A stretch of DNA of 64,000 nt from NCBI GenBank assembly GCA_000687975.1, contig JIAB01000001.1, positions 2,642,001 through 2,706,000 on the forward strand. Direction: 5' to 3'. The stretch's first letter is position 1, and each line of letters begins with the position of its first letter. Below, piece after piece: positions 55,009-62,714 of this stretch. The position numbers were made by a program, and so were the translations under genes. The notes below the pieces were generated by a model, which searched no databases, had not been told where the DNA came from, and saw nothing but the letters and a program-made list of their open reading frames with translations. This DNA comes from Lachnospiraceae bacterium AC2031 (GTDB lineage Bacteria; Bacillota; Clostridia; Lachnospirales; Lachnospiraceae).

Positions 55009-56556
55009 ATGAGTAAAGAAAAACGTGACAGCTGGGGTTCGCGCTCTCAGTTTATTCTCGCTTCAATCGGATCAGCAGTAGGATTAGGTAATGCATGGCG
55101 TTTCCCTGGTCTTGCAGCAAAGCATGGTGGTGGAGCATTCCTGATGGTTTATCTTCTTGCTATGCTTGTTATCGGAATTCCATTTCTCATGATGGAGATC
55201 TCTATAGGACGTAAGATGCATCGTGGTGTACCAGGTGCACTTCGAGCTATAAAAAAGCAGACTGAGCCTGTTGGCTGGTTTGCAGTTTCAAATGCATTCG
55301 TTATTTCAGTTTATTATGCAGTAGTATTTGCATGGGTTATCATGATGGCATTTGCAAGTTATAAGTTTGCAAGCTTTACAGGTGATGGTGAATCTGCTGC
55401 AGGTTTATGGGCTGGTATGATCAAGACAACTGGAACTACATCAGGATATGGTACTATATCACTTCCTGTTCTTGGATGTCTGGTTATTGCCTGGGTACTG
55501 ATTTATGCTTGTATCCGTAACGGTCCTGGTACTGTTGGTAAGGTTGTTAAATATACGGTATTCCTTCCAGTCATCTGCCTTCTTATTCTTGCCATAAAGG
55601 GTATTCTTATGCCGGGGGCAATGGCAGGACTTACAAAGTTTTTTGTTCCTGATTTTTTATCACTTTCAAGTGCTGATATCTGGATTGATGCTATAGGACA
55701 GGTATTCTATTCACTGTCAATCATGATGGCTATCATGGTTGCTTACGGTTCATTCCTTCCGGAAGACAGTAACATTGCAAAGGATGCAATGATCATTGCA
55801 TTCTCAGATTTTGCAATCAGTGTTCTTTCAGGTATCGTACTCTTTACAACAATGAGTGGTACAGGTCAGCTTGATAACATGACAGCTTCTGGTATCGCAA
55901 CAGCATTTATAGTATATCCACAGTCTATTGTACTTTTAACAAACAATGGTGTGGCTAATGCAATATTCGCATTTGTTTTCTACTTCTGCCTTTGTACACT
56001 TGCTATCGATAGTGCATTTTCAATTATCGAAGGTGTATCAACTGCAATATCTGACAAGTTCCATCTGTCACACAAGAAGACAACACTTGTTCTTTGTATC
56101 ATAGCAAGTATCCTTTCTCTGTGGTTCATTACAGGTGCTGGTCTTGCTTGGCTGGATATCGTTGATAACTGGTGTAATGCATACAGTCTTATCTTAGTTG
56201 GTATTCTTGAGGCTATTACAATAGGCTGGCTCTTTGATCCTAAAAAGGTTCTTAAGGAAGTAAACCGCAATACAAAGGGCTTTAAGATGCCTGAATGGTG
56301 GTTCATCAGCTCAATCAAGGTTCTTACACCTATTGCACTTACAGGATTCTTTATCTGGAATCTGGTATCACTTTTCAAAGCAGGTGGTATCTACGGAGCA
56401 GGAGATGGATATTCTCTTGCATCTAATATAATTGGTGGATGGGTAATCCTCGCACTTTGCTTATTCAGTGGACTTATCGTAAAGGTTGTTGAAAAGAATC
56501 TGGCAAAGAAGGGTTATGAGCCTGATGACGATGTTTGGGAGGATACTGAAGAGTAA
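55009..56556 (+). CDS. Sodium-dependent amino acid transporter, NSS family
   Basis: This 515-residue symporter has about 12 helices. The first, SIGSAVGLGNAWRFPGLAAK, is the NSS signature that forms part of the sodium and substrate site. NSS members of this bacterial group carry amino acids with sodium. I start at the ATG at 55009 after AAAGAGGG rather than the in-frame start at 54964. Its terminator is split by an IS insertion (56596-56611 and 59626-59645). The flanking LytTR cassettes are not obviously related to its job. Confidence 0.94.
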   Translation: MSKEKRDSWGSRSQFILASIGSAVGLGNAWRFPGLAAKHGGGAFLMVYLLAMLVIGIPFLMMEISIGRKMHRGVPGALRAIKKQTEPVGWFAVSNAFVISVYYAVVFAWVIMMAFASYKFASFTGDGESAAGLWAGMIKTTGTTSGYGTISLPVLGCLVIAWVLIYACIRNGPGTVGKVVKYTVFLPVICLLILAIKGILMPGAMAGLTKFFVPDFLSLSSADIWIDAIGQVFYSLSIMMAIMVAYGSFLPEDSNIAKDAMIIAFSDFAISVLSGIVLFTTMSGTGQLDNMTASGIATAFIVYPQSIVLLTNNGVANAIFAFVFYFCLCTLAIDSAFSIIEGVSTAISDKFHLSHKKTTLVLCIIASILSLWFITGAGLAWLDIVDNWCNAYSLILVGILEAITIGWLFDPKKVLKEVNRNTKGFKMPEWWFISSIKVLTPIALTGFFIWNLVSLFKAGGIYGAGDGYSLASNIIGGWVILALCLFSGLIVKVVEKNLAKKGYEPDDDVWEDTEE

Positions 56557-56595
56557 TCGGTAGACCGAAAACAAAGTCAAAGTATAAAGATTTAT

Positions 56596-56611
56596 AAAGC
56601 AGTTCTCGTTT
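56596..56611 (+). terminator. Left half of an IS-disrupted terminator
   Basis: AAAGCAGTTC followed by TCGTTT forms the 5' arm and half the loop of a terminator whose other half is at 59626-59645. The final TTT is the 3-base target duplication of the larger IS. Confidence 0.8.
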
Positions 56612-56648
56612 TGATATGTACCCAGAATCCTGGACACATATTTATGAA

Positions 56649-57449
56649 TTAGGCTGAACACATGGATGCTATCCTGTATTTTGCAGGTGGCATCCATTTT
56701 GTTTTTGCTTGAATTCTTTTGTTATTGTAGTAATCTATATATTCTTCAACAGCTTTTGAGAACTCTTCGAAAGAAGAGTATTCTTTCTCATAGCCGTAAT
56801 ACATTTCATTTTTTAATCTCCCAAAGAATGTCTCCATAATACAATTATCATAGCAGTTACCTTTTCGTGACATGGATTGAATAATACCATGTTCTTTTAA
56901 TACATTTCTAAAGTAAGCATGTTGATACTGCCAGCCTTGATCAGAATGGAATATTAGACCTTCAACTGATGGAAATTTATCAAAAGCCTTATTTAACATT
57001 CTCTTTATCTGATCGAGATTTGGACTCATAGATAGATCATATGAAATGATTTCATTTGTATTCATATCTAACACTGGTGATATATAACACTTTCCCCATG
57101 AAAAATTGAACTGAGATACATCTGTAGTCCATTTTTGTAAAGGAGCAGTCGTACTGAAATCTCTATCTATTATGTTGTCAGCAATCTTTCCTACTTCACC
57201 CTTATATGAGTGATATTTCTCCTTTGGACGTTTGCCTATTAATCCGGCTTCATGCATAAGACGTTGAACACGTTTATGATTCACTTGATATCCTCGATTT
57301 ATTAATTCCTGATAGACTCGTCTTACGCCATACCTTCGCTTGTTCAATTCGAAAATACTTATTATTTCATCTAGTATTTTTTGATTACGTATAGCAACAA
57401 CGTCTTCCTTACTAATTTCAAAATAGTAGGTTGATTTAGCCATCGACAT
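56649..57449 (-). CDS. IS3-family transposase OrfB (DDE integrase core)
   Basis: This 266-residue catalytic part has the integrase triad: Asp in WTTDVSQF, Asp in FHSDQGWQY and Glu in METFFGRLKNE. The true product is probably a -1 frameshift fusion with OrfA: the -1 frame upstream reads AIIKELREEGHQLKYLLKAM without a stop and has a GAAAAAG slip site near 57510-57516. No frameshift or stop interrupts it, so the enzyme may still be active. Confidence 0.9.
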   Translation of the reverse strand: MSMAKSTYYFEISKEDVVAIRNQKILDEIISIFELNKRRYGVRRVYQELINRGYQVNHKRVQRLMHEAGLIGKRPKEKYHSYKGEVGKIADNIIDRDFSTTAPLQKWTTDVSQFNFSWGKCYISPVLDMNTNEIISYDLSMSPNLDQIKRMLNKAFDKFPSVEGLIFHSDQGWQYQHAYFRNVLKEHGIIQSMSRKGNCYDNCIMETFFGRLKNEMYYGYEKEYSSFEEFSKAVEEYIDYYNNKRIQAKTKWMPPAKYRIASMCSA

Positions 57450-57466
57450 AGCTTTAAGAAGATACT

Positions 57467-58030
57467 TTAGTTGGTGTCCTTCTTCTCTGAGTTCTTTGAT
57501 GATTGCTGCTTTTTCGCCTTGAGTCGCGCAGCTTCCTTTTCTTCTCTCAAGGCGATCTCTTTTTTTATTACTTCGATTTCTGCACGCATGTATTCATTTT
57601 CAGCTCTTAATCGAATTAGTTCCTCATATTCAGATTCATTAGGTTTGGGAGGTTTTCTGGTTCCTATTTTCTTCATATCTGGATTCTTTGCTTTACGACC
57701 TTTCTTTAGTATAAGACCATTATAACCGTATTTTTTATATTTGCGAACCCATCGACAAAGTAGAGCATCATTAATGCCGGCTGAAATAGCAACAGACTTA
57801 TTGGATTCTCCGGTCAAAACACGTATAACCAATGCATATCTTTCCTCCGGAGTCCACTCTTTATTTTTCTTGTGCTTCAATGCATTAGATCCACAGGCAT
57901 CCTCAATCCGAACCCATCTACGAATCATATCGTGAAAACTCTTTGGGTATATGCCCTCCGGTGTATCGGGCCACAGCCCTTTGCGATACAATTCTATGGC
58001 TTTTCTTTTGTATTCATAACTATAACGCAT
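57467..58030 (-). CDS. IS3-family transposase OrfA (helix-turn-helix)
   Basis: This 187-residue DNA-binding part has two helix-turn-helix regions (SYEYKRKAIELYRKG and SVAISAGINDALLCRWVRKY) and a C-terminal leucine-zipper-like coil (EYEELIRLRAENEYMRAEIE). I start at the ATG at 58030-58028, preceded by AAGGAGGG. A longer frame to 58147 crosses into the nested IS and is not used. The nested IS sits just upstream and may have replaced or separated its promoter. Confidence 0.88.
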   Translation of the reverse strand: MRYSYEYKRKAIELYRKGLWPDTPEGIYPKSFHDMIRRWVRIEDACGSNALKHKKNKEWTPEERYALVIRVLTGESNKSVAISAGINDALLCRWVRKYKKYGYNGLILKKGRKAKNPDMKKIGTRKPPKPNESEYEELIRLRAENEYMRAEIEVIKKEIALREEKEAARLKAKKQQSSKNSEKKDTN

Positions 58031-58063
58031 AAAAAGACCCTCCTTACTGGTTTGAACCGACCC

Positions 58064-58096
58064 CCAAAAGTTAGACCTATAAAATCTAACTTTTGG
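58064..58096 (+). promoter_or_regulatory. IS hairpin hiding the transposase ribosome binding site
   Basis: CCAAAAGTTAGA (58064-58075) pairs perfectly with TCTAACTTTTGG (58085-58096). The last two bases of the stem begin the ribosome binding site GGAGGT of orfA. The stem forms only in transcripts reading in from outside, a known way for IS elements to limit transposase expression. Confidence 0.7.
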
Positions 58097-58108
58097 AGGT
58101 CGTTTTTT

Positions 58109-58693
58109 ATGGGTAAAAGCAAGTATACCTACGAATTTAAAAAGCAAGTCGTCAATGATTATCTTAATAATGAAGGTGGGTACAGGTACATTACGGCAAA
58201 ATATTCCGTGTCAGATAGGAGATTGGTTCGACAATGGGTTGCTAACTATAAAAAATATGGTGATAGTGGTTTATTTCGCTCACGAAAGAAGACAGTGTAT
58301 TCTTTTAAAAAGAAATTAGATATTGTAGAATTATATCTATCAAGCGAGCTCTCTTATCAGGAAATAGCTCTTCAGGAAGGAATCAAAAATCCTTCTGTTA
58401 TTGCTGCGTGGGTTAATCGATACCGTATCGCTGGTCCTGATGCATTGAGACCTCAAAAGAAAGGTAAGAATAAAACTTTGGATAAATCTAAGATAGATTG
58501 TAAATCTATAAAATCAGAAGAACACATTGTTGATACTAGTGCTGAACATGTAAAAGAACTAGAGGAAGAACTCCTTAAATTAAGAATCGAGAATGCCTTT
58601 TTAAAAGAACTGAGGAGACTGCGTTTAGAGGACGAGGAAAAAATGAGAGAACGGCGCTCGTCATCAACAGCCTCCGAGGAGACTTCAGACTAA
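58109..58693 (+). CDS. IS3-family transposase OrfA of the inner IS
   Basis: This 194-residue protein has two helix-turn-helix repeats (YEFKKQVVNDYL with RLVRQWVANY, and SYQEIALQEGIKNPSVIAAW). A coiled-coil (about 145-170, HVKELEEELLKLRIENAFL) and a basic tail follow. I start at the ATG at 58109, eight bases after GGAGGT. A run of six As near 58637 precedes a -1 frame open into OrfB, the usual IS3 frameshift arrangement. Confidence 0.88.
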   Translation: MGKSKYTYEFKKQVVNDYLNNEGGYRYITAKYSVSDRRLVRQWVANYKKYGDSGLFRSRKKTVYSFKKKLDIVELYLSSELSYQEIALQEGIKNPSVIAAWVNRYRIAGPDALRPQKKGKNKTLDKSKIDCKSIKSEEHIVDTSAEHVKELEEELLKLRIENAFLKELRRLRLEDEEKMRERRSSSTASEETSD

Positions 58694-58716
58694 AAGACCT
58701 TCTCTCTTATACCGGA

Positions 58717-59535
58717 ATGCCTAAAGCAACGTATATGTATTGGCAAAAAAGATTTGATAGAGAAAATCCGGACAAAGAAATCGAAGAAAAGATGCTTGCG
58801 ATTCGAAAGATAAATAAAGATTACGGTTATCGTAGAATGTTAGGAGAACTAAAAAATCAAGGGTACTGTATCAATAAAAAGAAAGTACAAAGAATTATGC
58901 AAAAACTTGATTTGCAGGTTACATCATTTACTCGAAAAAGCCGTAAATATAGCTCTTATAAGGGTAAAGTTGGAACTATTGCCCCTAATAGAATCCGACG
59001 CCGATTTAACACACACATACCTCACCAAAAGATTACGACTGATACAACTGAATTTAAGTATTATGAGATTGATGTTAAAGGTCATATGACTATGCAGAAG
59101 CTCTACCTGGATCCATTTATGGATATGTGTAATGGTGAGATTATCAGTTATGCAATATCAAAACACCCGTCTGCTCAAAATGTGATGGATGCGTTAGAAC
59201 AGGCTATAGATGTAACATCTGATTGTCCATATCGCAGAACTTTTCACTCGGATCAAGGTTGGGCATATCAGATGAAAACTTATTCTCATCGTCTTAAGGA
59301 AGAAAGAATATTTCAGAGTATGTCCAGAAAAGGAAACTGTCACGACAACTCAGTTATGGAGAACTTCTTTGGTCTTCTTAAGCAGGAAATTTATTACGGA
59401 GTTGTTTATTACAGTTATGAAGAATTAAAATCAGAAATTGAGCGATATATAAAGTATTACAATGAACAAAGAATTAAAGAAAAACTAGGATGGTTAAGCC
59501 CTGTACAATACAGGCTTCGCCTCTTGGCTGCATAA
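58717..59535 (+). CDS. IS3-family transposase OrfB of the inner IS
   Basis: This 272-residue integrase part has Asp in ITTDTTEF, Asp in FHSDQGWAY and Glu in MENFFGLLKQE, so the DDE triad is complete. The frame continues upstream in the -1 register (ALVINSLRGDFRLKDLLSYT), so the active product is probably an OrfAB fusion. It differs clearly from the outer element's OrfB, so the two are separate IS types. The element appears intact. Confidence 0.9.
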   Translation: MPKATYMYWQKRFDRENPDKEIEEKMLAIRKINKDYGYRRMLGELKNQGYCINKKKVQRIMQKLDLQVTSFTRKSRKYSSYKGKVGTIAPNRIRRRFNTHIPHQKITTDTTEFKYYEIDVKGHMTMQKLYLDPFMDMCNGEIISYAISKHPSAQNVMDALEQAIDVTSDCPYRRTFHSDQGWAYQMKTYSHRLKEERIFQSMSRKGNCHDNSVMENFFGLLKQEIYYGVVYYSYEELKSEIERYIKYYNEQRIKEKLGWLSPVQYRLRLLAA

Positions 59536-59539
59536 AAAT

Positions 59540-59569
59540 AGCGTAGCAGCCATAAAACTGCTACGCTTA
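59540..59569 (+). terminator. Terminator inside the inner IS
   Basis: AGCGTAGCAG (59540-59549) pairs with CTGCTACGCT (59559-59568). The tail is TTAAAAAG, so termination may be partial. Confidence 0.6.
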
Positions 59570-59625
59570 AAAAGTCTAACTTTTTGGGGTCACCTCAGTT
59601 TGTCCAGTAAAGAGGGTACATATCA

Positions 59626-59645
59626 TTTCGGGAACTGCTTTTTTT
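59626..59645 (+). terminator. Right half of the IS-disrupted terminator
   Basis: TTTCG followed by GGAACTGC and seven Ts forms the 3' arm and T-tract matching AAAGCAGTTC at 56596. With one TTT copy removed the two halves give a 10-base stem, a 9-base loop and a T-run. Confidence 0.8.
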
Positions 59646-59777
59646 ATGGTATAATTTTGGCATGTTATTCGGAGGTTTGTACCTCTTATTCCAGATTTAT
59701 TGAACAGAAACTAAAACTAAAGTATAAAGAAAATGTGTCAGGACAGATGATGTCTTGCACAGGTTGAGGAGCAAGTA

Positions 59778-60227
59778 TTGAAAATATTTGTAAAGGACAA
59801 ATTAAGTCTCACAGAGACCGAGGTTGAGATCAGATGCAGAGAACGTGACGCTGAGGTTGAGGGAATCATAGATTCTATCAAAAGCCTTGAAGAAACCCTG
59901 ATGGGGGAAAAGGAAAATGGGGATAAAATACCGGTTACTATCTCTAAGGTCCTGTACTTCGAAGCTGTAGACCGAAATGTATTCGCTTACACTACGTCAG
60001 ACTATTACAGAGTAAGGCGGACATTGTATGATCTCGAAGAAGAACTGGTGGAGAGACATTTTGTTCGAATTTCCAAGGCGTTGGTTGTTAATCTTAAAGC
60101 GGTGAAGAAGGTTTCTCCGGAGGATGGAAGAAGACTGAAGCTGCTTCTAAGAAATGGGGAATGGGTGATTGTATCCAGGAACTATGTTAGTGACTTCAAA
60201 CGTGGAATTGGAATGAAGGAGGCTTAA
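59778..60227 (+). CDS. LytTR-domain transcriptional regulator
   Basis: The 149-residue protein has a short N-terminal region and a LytTR domain (about 48-145) with SKVLYFEAVDRNVFAYTT and RISKALVVNLKAVKKV. It has no receiver domain. It starts with TTG, six bases after GAGGAG, as does the LytTR gene at 53789. A DUF3021 gene follows by three bases. The outer IS ends about 150 bases upstream and may have altered its expression. Confidence 0.9.
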   Translation: MKIFVKDKLSLTETEVEIRCRERDAEVEGIIDSIKSLEETLMGEKENGDKIPVTISKVLYFEAVDRNVFAYTTSDYYRVRRTLYDLEEELVERHFVRISKALVVNLKAVKKVSPEDGRRLKLLLRNGEWVIVSRNYVSDFKRGIGMKEA

Positions 60228-60230
60228 GTT

Positions 60231-60710
60231 ATGGACATGAAGAGAGTTATACAAGTTAAGGCTGCCCTTACAAAGGCATTTTCAATAGTTGCAGTATGTT
60301 TTTCAATGAGCATTTTATTCATAGGCGTCTTTTGCGCAGTTACTAGCTTCAGCGTTGAGGGGATGGAACTGGTAAAGATATGGCTGACTTTCTTTATACT
60401 TGGTGGAATAACATTTTTCAGAATTATGATAGATGATACCCAGTGGGCAAAGAGTAAACCATTCTTTGTAAAGAATATAATCTTTCTGCCGCTGTACCTC
60501 GTTGTAACTCTTATTATGGCAATGAGTATTGTGGGAATGCAGGAGATAATGGCAAGACCGTATCTTGTACTAGTTTATGCAGTGATATTCCTTGTGACCT
60601 TTACGGTAAGACAGTTGGTCGGATATATTATTGAGAAAGCAAAGACAGATCTTATGAATGATGCTCTGGAGAGTTTTCAAAAGGAGCATTCATGGGATGA
60701 AGAAGAATAA
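60231..60710 (+). CDS. DUF3021-type four-helix membrane protein
   Basis: This 159-residue protein has four hydrophobic segments (about 14-38, 47-64, 80-100 and 108-128) and a charged tail (KAKTDLMNDALESFQKEHSW) similar to the other two DUF3021 proteins here. GGAGG lies inside the LytTR gene end. It overlaps the CPBP gene by 14 bases, so the three genes form a tightly coupled cassette. Confidence 0.8.
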   Translation: MDMKRVIQVKAALTKAFSIVAVCFSMSILFIGVFCAVTSFSVEGMELVKIWLTFFILGGITFFRIMIDDTQWAKSKPFFVKNIIFLPLYLVVTLIMAMSIVGMQEIMARPYLVLVYAVIFLVTFTVRQLVGYIIEKAKTDLMNDALESFQKEHSWDEEE

Positions 60711-61503
60711 TATATTAACAGTACTTAGAGTTTTTGTGGCTTTAGTTGCCTGGTTTGTTATCTATAAATGCTACGGGATATTTATTGATCCGTTATTAGA
60801 GGGGCACGCGTCAGATAGTATACGTATGATACTAAGCAGGATGGTGGTTCCTTATACATTGGGTCTTGGTGCTTCATATCTGATATTACGTGGCATGCCA
60901 GTGGAAAGAGATAGTAGTAATCCACAACTAAGTATAACTCCAGGACTACTCATCAAAGCACTCCTTATTCAGATGGGAATCAGTATGCCAGTTATTATGA
61001 TCGGGAATATGATTCTGAAGATACTGGGACTTCCTTTTGGTGGAATGAGTAGTGAAGAAATCTTTGGAGAGCACGCTGTTTTCTATATAGTATTGTTACT
61101 GATTTTTAATCCTATAATGGAAGAAGTGCTTTTCAGGAAGCTGGCGCTGGATAAATTATTGGTTCTAGGTGAAGTGCCAGCTATCTTTATATCAGCTGCT
61201 TTCTTTGGACTGCCTCATGCATATTCCCAGGGAGTTCCACAGATGTTCGGCACTTTTGTTCTAGGTGTTGTATGGGCTTATGTAAGGATAAAGACTGGAA
61301 AGCTGTGGCCTTGTATGGTGCTTCATATGCTCTTTAACTTATACGGAGCATACTTCACACTTTTTATGGCTGGAAGTACTTTAACAGCATGTGTTTTAGC
61401 AGGGATTAATATGATCATCTTACCGATACCAGCGGTGATATTAATGATTCTTATGCTGAGTAAACCTTCCAAGAAACCTAGAAAAAATGAAGTTATATTA
61501 TAA
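60697..61503 (+). CDS. CPBP-family intramembrane metalloprotease
   Basis: This 268-residue protein has about eight helices and the three CPBP (Abi/CAAX protease-like) motifs: MEEVLFRK, FFGLPHA and LHMLFN, which supply Glu, His and His/Asn metal and active-site residues. I start at the ATG at 60697, ten bases after AAAAGGAG. It overlaps the DUF3021 gene. Bacterial CPBP proteins are linked to bacteriocin maturation or self-immunity; which applies here is unknown. Confidence 0.85.
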   Translation: MKKNNILTVLRVFVALVAWFVIYKCYGIFIDPLLEGHASDSIRMILSRMVVPYTLGLGASYLILRGMPVERDSSNPQLSITPGLLIKALLIQMGISMPVIMIGNMILKILGLPFGGMSSEEIFGEHAVFYIVLLLIFNPIMEEVLFRKLALDKLLVLGEVPAIFISAAFFGLPHAYSQGVPQMFGTFVLGVVWAYVRIKTGKLWPCMVLHMLFNLYGAYFTLFMAGSTLTACVLAGINMIILPIPAVILMILMLSKPSKKPRKNEVIL

Positions 61504-61508
61504 ATATA

Positions 61509-61536
61509 TTGACAGGATGAATAGAGTTATGATAGT
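61509..61536 (+). promoter_or_regulatory. Promoter candidate for the structured RNA
   Basis: TTGACA (61509-61514), a 16-base spacer and GATAGT (61531-61536) precede the candidate RNA; the -10 box matches the consensus at four positions. Confidence 0.55.
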
Positions 61537-61540
61537 TTAT

Positions 61541-61885
61541 GCTCAGGTAGCAGATAGAGCTACGTAGAATATTTTTAAACGAGGACAATTTATGTTAAGC
61601 GTGGTTATGTAACCATTGCAACTTAATATGCAAGGTTTAATTCGATTAAGTGAGTCGAGATTTACCTTCAGGTTAGTGGCGAAAGCCACTGATCTATTTT
61701 TGCTACGCTTAATATTATGGATGCTGATTTTTCGGCAGATGGACACCTCGTTTTTATTATGTCTTTTTTGAGGTTTAATACTTGTAGTTATTATTATGTA
61801 TAACGAACTACAGGCTTATTAGATCTATATATAATAAAAGTTAATGAGACCATGATATCGCTTGCGTGAATATCATGGTCTTTTT
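61541..61885 (+). ncRNA. Candidate structured non-coding RNA
   Basis: The 452-base gap from 61504 to 61955 has no convincing gene but many paired segments. AAACGAGG (61577) pairs with CCTCGTTT (to 61753) and TTAAGCGT (61595) with ACGCTTAA (to 61712). Inside are hairpins at 61603-61614 and 61616-61633, and an 8-base stem with a GAAA loop (61673-61692). Outside the second helix is TGCTG/CGGCA (61722-61737). A T-rich stretch follows 61750. The RNA may end there (about 210 nt) or at the terminator at 61885 (about 345 nt). I cannot match it to a named class. Confidence 0.55.
61848..61885 (+). terminator. Strong intrinsic terminator
   Basis: GACCATGATAT (61848-61858) pairs perfectly with ATATCATGGTC (61870-61880) and is followed by five Ts. 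Confidence 0.93.
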
Positions 61886-61955
61886 GTATGTATTGAATGG
61901 TTAAGGTGAGTTTTCGATTCGATAGAAAAAGATTTGAAATAAGGAGAATAACAAA

Positions 61956-62714
61956 ATGAGTAAAGAAATGAATAGTAATATGAAAAATAAGAGATGTGAA
62001 AATTACAGGGAATTCTTTAGTAAAGAATATCTGATGGGACCTAACAGTCTGCAGTTATTGGATGAAATGCTGACTAAGTATCCACTTAAGGAAGGCGGAC
62101 GAGTTCTTGATCTAGGAGCTGGACGCGGAATAACAAGTATGTTCATTGCGAAAGAAGCAAAGGCGGATGTCTTTGCAGCCGAGCTATGGATATCACCTAC
62201 TGAAAATGCTAAAGACTTTGAGAAGTGGGGAATTGCAGACCGTGTTATTCCTATGAAGGTCGATGCAAATGATATGCCATTTGCCCAGGATTACTTCGAC
62301 GTTATAGTGAGTATAGATGCATTTCATTATTTTGGAAATGAGAAGAATTATTTCCAGGATAAGATTATGCCATATCTTAAGGAAGACGGTGTTGCTATTA
62401 TAGCAATGCCTAGTCTTAAGAAGGAGATAGAGGGACCTATTCCAGAACTCTTGCTTGAGTGGTTTGAAGGAGATGAAAGTGAGATGAATCTTTTCCATAC
62501 CAGAGAACAGTGGTTGGAAATCCTGGGAGAGAATAAGGGTTACGAGGTTGTAATGGATTTTGACCTGGACTGCTTTGACGAGGCATGGAATGACTGGTTT
62601 GAGTCAGGTCACAAATATGGAATAAAAGATAAGGAGTTCTTCGATAGAGGTTTAGGAGATTATCTCTCTTTCGTAGGACTAGTAATAAGGAGACAAAAGA
62701 GAAATGAATACTGA
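61956..62714 (+). CDS. SAM-dependent class I methyltransferase
   Basis: This 252-residue protein has a Rossmann methyltransferase core: motif I VLDLGAGRGITS (about 50-61), an acidic residue after the second strand in AAELW, a VDANDMPF segment and VIVSIDAFHYF as motif IV. It resembles small-molecule methyltransferases of the Methyltransf_11/25 type; the substrate is unknown. AAATAAGGAG precedes the ATG. The mutS2 gene begins 11 bases before its stop, so the two are co-translated. Confidence 0.85.
   Translation: MSKEMNSNMKNKRCENYREFFSKEYLMGPNSLQLLDEMLTKYPLKEGGRVLDLGAGRGITSMFIAKEAKADVFAAELWISPTENAKDFEKWGIADRVIPMKVDANDMPFAQDYFDVIVSIDAFHYFGNEKNYFQDKIMPYLKEDGVAIIAMPSLKKEIEGPIPELLLEWFEGDESEMNLFHTREQWLEILGENKGYEVVMDFDLDCFDEAWNDWFESGHKYGIKDKEFFDRGLGDYLSFVGLVIRRQKRNEY

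Larger units (their letters stand above)
58059..59591 (+). mobile_element. IS3-family element (inner), nested in the outer IS
   Basis: The ends are GACCCCCAAAAGTTAGAC on the left and GTCTAACTTTTTGGGGTC on the right, matching at 17 of 18 inverted positions. ACC at 58056-58058 and 59592-59594 is a 3-base target duplication. Removing the element joins the outer IS into a continuous end. Length is 1533 bases with orfA and orfB on the plus strand. Confidence 0.88.
56612..59625 (-). mobile_element. IS3-family element (outer), interrupted by a second IS
   Basis: The ends are TGATATGTACCC at 56612-56623 and its exact complement at 59614-59625, with a further CTGGACA match inside each end. Flanking TTT (56609-56611 and 59626-59628) is a 3-base target duplication. 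Two minus-strand genes encode the transposase. Without the nested IS and one copy of its duplication, the element is about 1478 bases, normal for IS3. The insertion site is the loop of a terminator hairpin. Confidence 0.85.

Noticed and set aside
57872-58108. Extended N terminus for the inner IS OrfA beginning upstream of the IS
   Set aside because: It crosses the left IS end at 58059 and has no ribosome binding site. The ATG at 58109 with GGAGGT is the proper start.
61543-61746. Minus-strand 67-codon frame in the RNA candidate region
   Set aside because: It has no ribosome binding site and unusual composition, and it lies across extensive base-pairing better explained as an RNA gene.
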